Below are positions 19,385-29,744 of a stretch of 64,000 bases of DNA, piece after piece (the first letter of the stretch is position 1; each line of letters begins with the position of its first letter). The notes below the pieces were generated by a model that saw nothing but the letters and a program-made list of their open reading frames with translations, was not told where the DNA came from and did not search any database. Made by a program: the position numbers and the translations under genes. The stretch is from Scheffersomyces stipitis CBS 6054 (taxonomy: Eukaryota; Ascomycota; Pichiomycetes; Serinales; Debaryomycetaceae). The DNA lies in NCBI RefSeq assembly GCF_000209165.1, contig NC_009046.1:992001-1056000 (forward strand). Reading direction: 5' to 3'.

Positions 19385-21647
19385 TCACAAGTGTCACTTT
19401 TCTGTAAACACCTGCCGGTGGGAGCCCATATCTTCGATTTATACCAATATAGCATTCCGTGGATATGGATATTTCATTTACGGTACAAACGAATTTCAAT
19501 GGAGGTGAAATCCGTAAGTTTGGTTCCATCTTTTGGTTCTGCGTGGCCCTTGATTGAAAATAAAGCACATAAAATGCTTAAACGAAAAAAGAAGCAAAAA
19601 ATTTTCAGCCTGAATGGAAATAATTGCTAAGGCCAGCAATGCAACGGGCCACTATGCGATAACGCCGATGCCGATGACAGGCCTTTGTGAAGAGGCATTG
19701 TAGTAGAGATGCAGATTTAACACCCCGTATACTCATTCAAAATTCCAGATTTGTATATGTTCGCGGACCAAGATGACAATAATAACTGGTGACTAACTAC
19801 GACATTCCCTTGATAAGAATGCAATGTTGCTGCCTCTTCGGGATCATTTCCAAGCGCATCAATTTCTAATTATCAGCCTCCAAAGCATTTGGATAATACT
19901 ATTGTTAGTAGTTGCTTGCAGCAATTACAAACGAAGTTAGTGGTGTGTTTTAACGCACCTTCAAATTATTTTTCTCGTTGCAGTAATTAATTCTTCACAA
20001 AATCAAATTTTTGAGCCAAGAAAGGGTTGCCAATGGTAAACACCGAGCCCCAGCCTCCTAGCCACGACGTACTTCTGACCCCTACACAGACATAGATGTG
20101 TATGGGTGGGAATGTACGCCATCTAAAATCAAGATGGCGTATAGAGAAGCAAAATTGGCGCCTAATAGTGGAACCAAAAAAAGTCACTTTGTGATTCCCC
20201 TCCGCCAAAAAATAGTGCTAATGCCAATGTATTAGAGTTACCTATTGCAGAAATTTTAAAGCGTCAATGTAGAAAATTTTGGCATCAACTTCCATTTCAC
20301 GTTATTATCAGATTTGGTCATAATATGACATGTTCTGTGGATCCCTGTTATATAGAATAATTGACCTTTTCTACAGATGAATACAGTTATAAATATGACA
20401 ATATATGGTACTTCCACTAGATCTGGACAGCTACTATCACTTTCCACGGAGTTAACATTCAGTGTGTAATCAACTTTCAAGTAGCTCTACAAATCTAGAA
20501 ACCTCATTTATTCTCGCTTTTCGTTCTCGCCTAAAACAGATGTTTTTCAGTGCATGAATCTGTGATCTCTTCGTATGTCGTCAGGACAATGGACATATAC
20601 TGACAATCAACTTTGTTCTGTGAGGTTACTCTGGTAGCCAACAAAACCCCAAACGCAAGTGAATCAAATCGTATGGTCCTAGTGTATGTAGCGGCAAAGA
20701 GGGTTCTTATTAATATTTTATACGGCCTGCAACCAGAAGTCCCCGGTGCATAATAGATCTGATGATTTCTGCTTGATGAGAATCTGACAATACACTTCGC
20801 TTTATCGCTGGACGAATACAATGGGGAAGCAGGATATCGTTGGTTTCTCGCCACCTCGCATCCGTCTATGCAATATTGCTAGAAGCACAGAATACGAGAA
20901 ATCAATCTACCCGCTTGTATGGATCTATACATTCCCAAAGTCTGAAAGTCCCTATATCCGTCATACTATATTACAAGCTCCCCTCACTGGAAATTTGGAC
21001 TGACTTTTCCGACGTGGTGCGTTATCAAGAAGCGGCCAACAGCCCAGGGGTTGTACCCCCACTGGTGAAATACGAGATCGAAAATGACAGAATGTTTTTT
21101 ACCTATTCCATGAAATTGACAGTGAAGAGGTCGAGTAGATGAGACCAGATCTAGACTAAGCGCCGGGCTCATATACAACTGGAAAGGACAATCCAATACA
21201 AAATTCAATGATATGCACTGCCTCAACCGTAACAATAGCTGGATCCGGTTACGATAACAATAGAATTCGTAATTACCCGCTGAAGGAATCCGTCGTTAAT
21301 ACCAACAGTATTGTTCCAGTTTCGTGTCAAAAAATGAATTTCTAGGTGGACTGACATTTGAACCCCACTCCCGAATTCTTTTTCGTGGCTCATAGACAGG
21401 TAGATCTTTCTGTAAGGCGGACAGTGGCGTACTTTGCGTATAGCGGTGATATTTTTTGAGAGACGCAGATAGACTAGCTGGAAGTCTTCTTGCCCCAAAA
21501 TAGGCTACTAACTTGATTATTTACGTACGGACTAAGCTACAAAGTTGGTAAATCTTGCTACCTTCCCAGAATAAAAGATCCAGACCTGGGCCATGCATAG
21601 ACTCCTACTGGAGACGTAACTGACATGGAACACATCACTCTACAGCT

Positions 21648-21760
21648 CGAGACAGTTCGAGACAGTTCCATATGAGATTCAATAAAGTATGAGCTACTTT
21701 GATCCAGCGAAATAGATACTACAATACGAAACAATTTTATACAATACGAGACAATTTAAT
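21648..21760. repeat. Short degenerate tandem repeats downstream of YPT6
   Basis: Two perfect 10-bp copies of CGAGACAGTT lie head to tail at 21648-21667. A 20-bp unit starting ACAATACGARACAATTT occurs twice at 21721-21760. Both units share the core CGA(G/A)ACA, suggesting an eroded minisatellite. Confidence 0.6.
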
Positions 21761-21901
21761 GCAAAGAGACACTCGGATGACGTATTTAGTGTAGTATGAG
21801 TTGTTTAAAGTTCAGATACTTTAATGTATATTTGGCGAGATCACAAATTGAGGTTGCTGGTCCCGTGCTTTCGTACATTCCTATTTGCAGATTACCCACA
21901 T

Positions 21902-22684
<783 letters not shown>

Positions 22685-23249
22685 AATGGGACAGGATGAA
22701 TGCTGAAACTAGAATTACGTGACTATTTGTCGAAGGTATCAGATAGACTGTCTATGCTGAATCGAAAGATGAAAGGGTAGTGTTTGAAAAAGTACAGTGT
22801 AGACTGTTTATGATTATATGAGGTTTACTTTCCGTCTGGTATGCTCAAGAAAACAAAATGTCTAGCGAAAAGATTTCAATTTGAAAAAAAAAGGATTCTA
22901 TGCAAAATGTGCTTTGGTTGATTTCAGAATGAATATAGAAATGGTGGTGTAGAACCCGGAGCGACGTGATGGCTTTGGATGAATGGATTCAGCGAGCAAC
23001 GAGTCTGGATCCTGGCTTGGGGAAAGGCTAGATCTGAATGTTTTTGTAGCGAGCGATTTGATTATGATCACGACCAGAAAATTTGTGTGAAGTTGTCGTG
23101 CCTGGATTCTGCTTACGTAATAACTTACACAAGCAGCTGATCCCAATACAGCATAATGAATTATAAGTTTGCGCATCAAAAAATCCGAGAAATGGTAAAT
23201 TGTAGAAACAAATTTACTTAGCACCTGCCAATACAGAGTAATTGCCAAT
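22685..23249. promoter_or_regulatory. Divergent promoter region of YPT6 and the PDCD5-like gene
   Basis: This 565-bp spacer between head-to-head genes must contain both promoters. It has A-rich tracts near 22885 but no site I can name with confidence. Open frames in the antisense direction here overlap the neighbouring gene and look like chance. Confidence 0.5.
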
Positions 23250-23645
23250 ATGGATGACTCGGAGTTAAACGCCATCAGAGCAGCCAGATTAGCCGAGCTT
23301 CAGAAGCAGACCGGAGGCAGCTCGGACTCGGGCCAGTCTTCACCTCAAGACGAAGCAAGAGCCTCAGCACTCTCGCGAGTGTTAGAGCCTAGTGCCAGAG
23401 AAAGACTAAGCAGAGTGCGCATGGTGAGACCAGAACGTGCGCAGCAAGTCGAGCAGTACATTCTCAGATTGTTCCAGACCGGGTCCATCAACAGAAAACT
23501 CTCGGAAAAGGACATTGTAGAGATCTTGGACGGAATAAGTCGTGATTCCAACAAGCAGGCTTCGACCAAGATCATCTACGATCGCAAACAGAACACCATT
23601 GACGACGAGGAAGAAGAAGAGGAGGAGGATGATTTCTTTGACTAG
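23250..23645 (+). CDS. PDCD5: PDCD5/TFAR19-family protein
   Basis: This 131-residue protein is of the usual length for the family (yeast YMR074C, archaeal and human PDCD5). It starts MDDSELNAIRAARLAELQ. The conserved core ARERLSRVRMVRPERAQQVEQYILRLFQTG (residues about 50-79), which leads into I..KLSEKDIVEILDGIS (to about 95), forms the triple-helix bundle. The C-terminus is a highly acidic tail (EEEEEEEDD). Members bind DNA or chaperonin partners and are linked to programmed cell death in yeast and animals; the role here is inferred from the family. Confidence 0.93.
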   Translation: MDDSELNAIRAARLAELQKQTGGSSDSGQSSPQDEARASALSRVLEPSARERLSRVRMVRPERAQQVEQYILRLFQTGSINRKLSEKDIVEILDGISRDSNKQASTKIIYDRKQNTIDDEEEEEEEDDFFD

Positions 23646-24122
23646 TCACGATGCCCATTCTGGAATATAATAGCATAGCATTGAATGAACGAGGATATAT
23701 ATATAACGCTGTAGATATGGAGGGAAGCTATAGATGCTCAGGCTAATCTGTAGAAACTCTACCAGGCCCAGCTTTGGACTCCGATTCAAAGAGCAGCGCC
23801 TTTTTTTACATTCTATTCAAATATTTAGAGAGATCTTTGTCTTATACCTATGTGGGTCAAAGACTTGCAAAGAGTAACAGTTCAAGCAGTAAGCACAGCG
23901 AATAGCAGAATCTCTGTCAGTATAAGCACAATTTCCACTGAGCACCCCAGCAGCACTTTTACTGAGTGCAACTTTTTCCTTCGGCTTATACACACACCGC
24001 GCGCGAAACCAACTTAATCTTGTCCTGCACCATCTCTGTCTTGTTTACATAACCAAAATAAACAAGTCAACTTCCAGCAACTTATTCATTTAATCTTACT
24101 CGTCAATCCCAATCTCACCACA
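23646..24122 (+). promoter_or_regulatory. Kinesin-5 promoter with an SCB-like cell-cycle element
   Basis: This 477-bp spacer lies between two plus-strand genes. CGCGAAA at 24002-24008, about 115 bp before the kinesin ATG, matches the CRCGAAA core of SBF/MBF-type G1/S sites. That would suit a mitotic motor with periodic expression, but a single site is weak evidence. TA repeats lie just after the upstream gene (23695-23705). Confidence 0.4.
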
Positions 24123-26915
24123 ATGTCCAACATCCAGGTGGCCGTGCGGTGTAGGGGCCGTAACGACAAAGAGGTGGCTGCGAAGTCTCCCATCGTCATC
24201 GACTTGCCCAACGACACGTTTTCAGTAACCGATCCATATGTTTCCATTAACCACAACTACACAACGCAAACAGTTTCGTCATTGTCCAACGCCAACTCTA
24301 GCGGCAGCCAGTCAAGAAGGTCGTCCACCAACAACAGCGGGTCGCCATTCAGCAATTACAAAACCTACAAAGTTGACCAAGTCTACGGTTCTCAGGCTGA
24401 CCAGAACCTCATCTTTGAAAAAGTTGCATTGCCTTTATTCAACGATTTTTTGCAAGGTTCCAACGTTACCATACTTGCTTACGGTCAAACTGGTACAGGG
24501 AAGACGTTCACTATGTGCGGCGGGGAACAGAAAAACAGCAACGTAGACTATAAACATTCAGAGACGGCTGGTATCATTCCGCGTGTGCTCATTGAACTCT
24601 TCAACAAATTAGAGCCAGAAGGAGCCGCTTCTGACTATGTGGTGAAATGCTCATTTTTGGAGCTCTATAACGAAGACTTGAAGGATTTGTTGAACGACGA
24701 CGAAAAACCAGCGAAGTTGAGAATATATGAGTCCACAGTGGCTGCCAATGGTAACAAGAAGGAAGCAGGTAAAGCATCAAAAACAATCTCGATCCAAAAC
24801 TTAAGGGAAGAAAGTATTCTGTCGTGTCAAGACGGGTTCCAAATTTTACAGAAAGGTCTCTTGAAAAGAAAAACGGCAAGCACAAAACTAAATGACGTAT
24901 CTTCAAGATCCCACACTTTATTTACAATAAACTTATACAGAAACCAACCCGGCTCCGATGGTACTGGTTCCCAATTATTCAAAGTATCAAAAATGAACTT
25001 GGTAGACTTAGCAGGTTCTGAGAATATCTATAGGTCTGGAGCGCAAAATCAGAGAGCCAAAGAAGCAGGATCAATCAACCAGAGTCTATTGACTTTAGGG
25101 AGAGTAATAAATTCATTAAGTGAACTTGCAAATTCTTCTAATGCAGATAATACCTTCCATATACCTTACAGAGAGTCTAAACTTACAAGACTACTTCAAG
25201 ATTCAATTGGAGGTTGCACCAAAACATCATTGATAGCTACAATTTCTCCAGCAAAGATCAACATTGACGAAACCATTTCCACTTTGGACTATGCGTGCAA
25301 AGCTAAGAATATCAAGAATTTGCCACAATCGGGCCATGATTCTGATTTGATAATGAAGAGAGTGCTTGTCAAAAATTTATCTCAGGAAATAGCAAAGTTA
25401 AACTTCGACTTAATAGCTACCCGGAACAAGAATGGGATCTGGTTAAACGAAGATAATTATAACGCCATAATGGAAGAAAATGAATCCTTGAAAGCTAGTC
25501 TAAAGGAATCCAATCTCCAAAATGAACTGTTGAATTCCAAAATCTCTCAATTTGAAGTCTTCAAGGCAAACAATGAGAATAATATCAAAAAGCTCCGGGA
25601 GCAAATAAACAAGCAGGTGGGAATCAATGAAGAGTTATCCAACGAGTCAACACTGTTAAAGTCTTACATAGTTTCAAAGGACGAAGAAATTAAGCAACTA
25701 AGCGAGCAATTGGTGAAAGCAAACGAGAAGTTCAGTTCCACTACTAACCAGTTGGTCAAGGTGATTTACCGTAATCTAGATACATCCATCAATTCAATTC
25801 AAGATATATTGAGTCAGTATAATAATTCAGCAAACGGGGAAACCTTGTTCACGTTCAATACTCAACTTACGGGCAACATTGAAAACTTTAGAAAATCACT
25901 TGAAGAAAAAATAGCTGAGATTAACGATAATCTTGCCAACTCATTACTACAGGATCTTCCATATTTTCTTGAGAAATACAATGAGAACTATGATAAGTTG
26001 AGCACATTGATATCTAGTCTAAATTCGCAGTTGATGCAGAATTTGTCGGATCTCAAGGTTGCAAATGACAAGTTGTCAGGATATATTATCGAAGATCACT
26101 TGAATTACAACGCACAAGAATTAATTTCCCAACTAATCGAAACTAAGGTCTCATCTCAATTGACTAAATTACATGAAAAGATGGACAAAAGCATTGCCAC
26201 AATCTTGCGAGACTCGAAACAGAATTACAAGAAACTTTTCGAGACTTCAATTTCTCAAATATCGCAAGAGTTAATTGAGTCTGAAAGAAATGAAATCTCT
26301 AAGAGAGAAAAGAACTGGTCCACCGAGACATCCAGAGTCTTGAATGTAATAGACCTGCAAATGTACGAAGCACGTCAAGAAGAAGTCGAACAAAGCAAAG
26401 CTATCTTTGACTCTTTGAGCATGCTGACTACTGAAAGGCTCACTGACTTAAAGAATAAAACTACCGAGAATTTGTCAAAGTTAACAGAACTCGTTTCCAA
26501 CGAAGAGAACCCCAAGGTAAGTCTCCTCCAAAGAAATTTGCCTTGTTTAGAGGATATATCGAAGAATATTCAATTGAACGACATCAAAATACGAGATTCT
26601 CTAACAACGATAGACAAGAGTTTACAGGATATTAAACAATTTGATGCAAAACAAGCATTCAAATTGTCACCAGTACGTGGCTCAAAGCAAATCGAAATTG
26701 ATGGCTTGAAAAGATCTCCTTCGAGGAGTCCCTCTTACTCCAACCCCCCCTCTAGAACTGCCAGCAGACAAATATCTCCAATAAAAACAGCTGGAACTTT
26801 GGCAAGAACTAAAATACCTCAGCTTAATAGATCGCTTGATAATAAGGAGAATCAGGGCCCAAGCCAGAAGAGGAGAAGAGTTTTGCAACAGGTCGATAAT
26901 TTCCTCCATGGATGA
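24123..26915 (+). CDS. KIP1: Kinesin-5 (BimC/Cin8/Kip1) spindle motor
   Basis: This 930-residue mitotic motor slides antiparallel spindle microtubules. The N-terminal motor domain (1 to about 425) has the P-loop GQTGTGKT at 121-128, the switch I motif NDVSSRSH, switch II DLAGSE and YRESKLTRLLQDSIGG. A Ser/Asn-rich insert at residues about 48-78 and a Lys-rich one near AANGNKKEAGK recall the fungal kinesin-5 loop insertions. Residues about 430-560 are coiled coil. The C-terminus has SP/RSPSRSPS phosphosite-like repeats, a KEN box in DNKENQGP (anaphase-promoting complex degron) and a basic QKRRR signal. CUG-clade yeasts generally have a single kinesin-5, so the Kip1/Cin8 name is a family label. 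Confidence 0.95.
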   Translation: MSNIQVAVRCRGRNDKEVAAKSPIVIDLPNDTFSVTDPYVSINHNYTTQTVSSLSNANSSGSQSRRSSTNNSGSPFSNYKTYKVDQVYGSQADQNLIFEKVALPLFNDFLQGSNVTILAYGQTGTGKTFTMCGGEQKNSNVDYKHSETAGIIPRVLIELFNKLEPEGAASDYVVKCSFLELYNEDLKDLLNDDEKPAKLRIYESTVAANGNKKEAGKASKTISIQNLREESILSCQDGFQILQKGLLKRKTASTKLNDVSSRSHTLFTINLYRNQPGSDGTGSQLFKVSKMNLVDLAGSENIYRSGAQNQRAKEAGSINQSLLTLGRVINSLSELANSSNADNTFHIPYRESKLTRLLQDSIGGCTKTSLIATISPAKINIDETISTLDYACKAKNIKNLPQSGHDSDLIMKRVLVKNLSQEIAKLNFDLIATRNKNGIWLNEDNYNAIMEENESLKASLKESNLQNELLNSKISQFEVFKANNENNIKKLREQINKQVGINEELSNESTLLKSYIVSKDEEIKQLSEQLVKANEKFSSTTNQLVKVIYRNLDTSINSIQDILSQYNNSANGETLFTFNTQLTGNIENFRKSLEEKIAEINDNLANSLLQDLPYFLEKYNENYDKLSTLISSLNSQLMQNLSDLKVANDKLSGYIIEDHLNYNAQELISQLIETKVSSQLTKLHEKMDKSIATILRDSKQNYKKLFETSISQISQELIESERNEISKREKNWSTETSRVLNVIDLQMYEARQEEVEQSKAIFDSLSMLTTERLTDLKNKTTENLSKLTELVSNEENPKVSLLQRNLPCLEDISKNIQLNDIKIRDSLTTIDKSLQDIKQFDAKQAFKLSPVRGSKQIEIDGLKRSPSRSPSYSNPPSRTASRQISPIKTAGTLARTKIPQLNRSLDNKENQGPSQKRRRVLQQVDNFLHG

Positions 26916-27045
26916 AACCTTGTTTGAAGAAATCTCCTTGTATTATAGAAGTATAGACACCCACGACGCATGTATAATTAATGTACTTATAAGATTGTAT
27001 TTTATACTTCTAGATTCACAGGAGTATCTACATTTGTAGCAGAAG

Positions 27046-27481
27046 ATGAAACTGCCTGAAAATTTACAAAAGTTACAAGTGACTAGTACGGCTGTCTATT
27101 CTTATATAGGAATGAAAACCCCCATTACTTTGCCCATTAACTTGATGGCAAAATATGGAAAAGTTCATATTAAACTGGAGCATGAGGTGTCAGCAGAATG
27201 GTTGCAAATGCTCTATTAAAAGAACACTTTTTCATGAATACTTTTGCAATCTGTATACATTTTGGCCTACTTGGATCCGACTGGAGGAGGCACACTTCCA
27301 CCTCATTTCAGCATAATTCATTAACCAATTAGAAGTACTTCTGGAGCATAATGTCAATACTGAAGAACAGAATGTCTGATAATATCTGCAGGCTTCGGAA
27401 CTCTTGGAAACTTCCGTTCCCCAACTATTTGATTTAGAGACTGCACAAGGCGCTTTAATTTGGGACAAGTATGCCGATTGA
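27046..27481 (+). pseudogene. Possible eroded gene between kinesin-5 and HRD1
   Basis: An ATG-initiated frame of 57 codons runs from 27046 to 27219. In a neighbouring frame from 27257 to 27481, 74 codons have coding-like content interrupted by one TAA and a TGA-TAA pair. The peptide of the second part is leucine/glutamate-rich (NQLEVLLEHNVNTEEQNV; ASELLETSVPQLFDLE). I recognise no family. It could be a decayed gene, a short real gene plus spacer, or chance. The interval also contains the HRD1 promoter. Confidence 0.3.
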
Positions 27482-27672
27482 GGTGACATTAGGATATATA
27501 GGAGTGATATTCTTCTGTTGAGACAACTCAATTTTTCAATTGCAAATCATATAACACACAGAGTAGAATCGGAAACCTCACTTCATTCGCCCATATTTCA
27601 GACACTCATCAAGAATTACGAATTACTAATTACGATAGCCTCACTAGACAACGAAACCCAGATACATAAGCA

Positions 27673-29634
27673 ATGATACCTAAGGGAATGCAGTACCTAC
27701 TAGGGTACACCATTATTTCCATGGCTCTGTTGGCGTGGGCATCATACGACTCGTTGACTAAAGCGGTGAACTTTGAAGTGTTTTTGATGGAGATGACCGA
27801 CGGAGTCAAACTTGGAATACTCATTAACAGCGTGGCTTTGAATTTCGTGATGGTAGGGAAGATTTTGCAATTGTCACTCTTTGGCGAATTAAGATTGCTA
27901 GAAGCAGATCATTTGATGGAGAAATTGCCGTTCTACGCGGGTAATTTGCTTTTCAATTTGGCGACAACAGACAATTTTTTGCTCAATTCATTTCTACTTG
28001 TAACGGCCGTTGGCTTTAAAGCCTTCCACATAATCTTGATAGACAGAGCTGACTACGTCAACTTGAGAATCGCTAATAATTCCAACAATGAAACTTACAC
28101 GAGAGCCATAATAATCAAGAAGTATGTGTTCAATCTCTATTTCTGGCTTGTCTTCTTTTTCATATTCCTTGATTTCTCAATTGCTAAATTGCTTGTCTAC
28201 GACGTCTTCCAGGGTATAAATTCCGTGGTCTGTCTCTTGTTTGGCTTCGAGTTTGCCATACAGGGAGTTGAAGCCCTCACTTACTGTGCAAAGATGTTTA
28301 TCAACATCTACGAATTGGCAGTCTATAGAATAAATGAGCACCACGACAATAGTGAAGATGACGACGACTTTCTTGACGAAGATATCGACATAATATGGGA
28401 AACAAAAGCTTTTTACAGCAAAGGTATAGACATAGCATCATCGTCTTTGATGGCAGTATCATATCTAGCTTTCATCTATTTGTTAACTTTCCATTCCGTG
28501 TTGTCCCTTCCTATATCTATGCTCCAAGGAACCTATTCCAGTTTGAAGCAAACCTACACAGAAGTCAGGCAATTATTTGCATTTATCGAATCTTCTAAGC
28601 GTTTGGACAACCAACTTCGAACTGCCACAAAAGAAGATTTAGAGGCAACTGACAACTTGTGTATTATTTGTCGTGAAGATATGAACTCGGTTGAAGACTA
28701 CGAAACGAATTTCAAAAAGAGCCTACCAGCCAGAAGAAGGCCCAAGGCACTACCATGTGGTCATATATTGCATATGGGTTGTTTAAAAGAATGGCTTGAA
28801 AGATCAGATAGCTGTCCACTCTGTAGAAAGAAAGTGTTCGATCCTCCTGATCAGGTGAACGCGCAAACAGTTGATCCTCAACAGGGCCAGGGTCAACCAG
28901 CCCAGCCGGCTGTCAACCCAGCAGAAGCATTGCAGATAAGGTTGCAAGAATTCACAGATCTCCTTAATGTACACAGAAACAATCCACAAGATAATATCCA
29001 AAGAGACCAGAATATCCAAAGAGAAGAGGCAAATCATCCTCAAGAACAAAACCAAGAAGAAGCTCAACAACATCAATTAGAAGAAAACGAAAATCAAGCA
29101 CAGAGAGAAATTCCTGCAAATCCTGAGGATGTACTACAAAGAAGGCTTCAAGGATTCGCTGATATCCTCAATATGAATAGAAACATTTCACAAGATAACA
29201 TGCAAAGAGATCAAACAGCACATGAACAGAACCAGGAAGAAATTGAGGATCAGCAACAATCCGAAGGAAGTGAATCCCAAACAAAGAGTGATGTCAAAGA
29301 GAGCTCTTCACTTCAAATAGATAATAGTTCAGGAGCTGACGTAGTTGAAGGCTCTAGTAACAACATACCAGATTCTAGTGTCGCAACTCCGTCTAACCCT
29401 TCAGGTGAAAGACAAACCATCAAGCTTCCACCAAATTCTCTATTACCTCCTGGTTGGGCTGTATTGCCATTAAAGAGAACCACATTTATCGAGTCAGGGG
29501 GGAGAGTCGATTACTATGTCAGTTTCTCAAGATTTCAAAAGGGTGCTTTGAAAATACGGCAAGTTGAGCCAATTAACAATAGAATAATCTATCCCTTCAC
29601 TCAGGTCAAACAAGATGGAGAACCCGAGGAGTAA
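27673..29634 (+). CDS. HRD1: ERAD E3 ubiquitin ligase Hrd1
   Basis: This 653-residue ER membrane ligase retrotranslocates and ubiquitinates misfolded luminal and membrane proteins. The first about 300 residues contain several hydrophobic segments (for example LLGYTIISMALLAWASY near 9-25, and the last about 255-275), with the family pattern ..FHIILIDRADY. The RING-H2 domain has Cys330, Cys333, Cys362, His364, His367, Cys370, Cys381 and Cys384. The cytosolic tail is Gln/Asn/Glu-rich and contains two copies of a roughly 45-residue segment beginning at Asn415 and Asn483. A conserved C-terminal patch (LPPNSLLPPGWAVLPLKR) is seen near 590-607. It converges on RRN11, with 110 bp between stops. Confidence 0.95.
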   Translation: MIPKGMQYLLGYTIISMALLAWASYDSLTKAVNFEVFLMEMTDGVKLGILINSVALNFVMVGKILQLSLFGELRLLEADHLMEKLPFYAGNLLFNLATTDNFLLNSFLLVTAVGFKAFHIILIDRADYVNLRIANNSNNETYTRAIIIKKYVFNLYFWLVFFFIFLDFSIAKLLVYDVFQGINSVVCLLFGFEFAIQGVEALTYCAKMFINIYELAVYRINEHHDNSEDDDDFLDEDIDIIWETKAFYSKGIDIASSSLMAVSYLAFIYLLTFHSVLSLPISMLQGTYSSLKQTYTEVRQLFAFIESSKRLDNQLRTATKEDLEATDNLCIICREDMNSVEDYETNFKKSLPARRRPKALPCGHILHMGCLKEWLERSDSCPLCRKKVFDPPDQVNAQTVDPQQGQGQPAQPAVNPAEALQIRLQEFTDLLNVHRNNPQDNIQRDQNIQREEANHPQEQNQEEAQQHQLEENENQAQREIPANPEDVLQRRLQGFADILNMNRNISQDNMQRDQTAHEQNQEEIEDQQQSEGSESQTKSDVKESSSLQIDNSSGADVVEGSSNNIPDSSVATPSNPSGERQTIKLPPNSLLPPGWAVLPLKRTTFIESGGRVDYYVSFSRFQKGALKIRQVEPINNRIIYPFTQVKQDGEPEE

Positions 29635-29744
29635 ACTAATGTGAATAAATCGGGGGTTATGTATATTAGTTGGCACAAAACGATACCAAATTGTTTCGTT
29701 CAGTCATACGTAGATATAATACAATAATAATTGGGCAGCTGGGT

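Larger units (their letters stand above)
17645..21901. other. Long upstream region of the zinc-finger gene and 3' flank of YPT6
   Basis: There are 4.26 kb without a convincing gene. The left two-thirds is presumably an extended promoter and 5' leader of the minus-strand zinc-finger gene; it contains poly-T/poly-A tracts near 18650-18740 and a dense group of AGGGG/CCCCT motifs (separate entry). One more AGGGG sits at 17655-17659, just before the start codon, and further CCCCT copies are at 20197 and 20980. A 180-codon plus-strand frame at 19088-19630 lacks recognisable features. Short degenerate repeats lie at 21648-21760. Confidence 0.5.
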
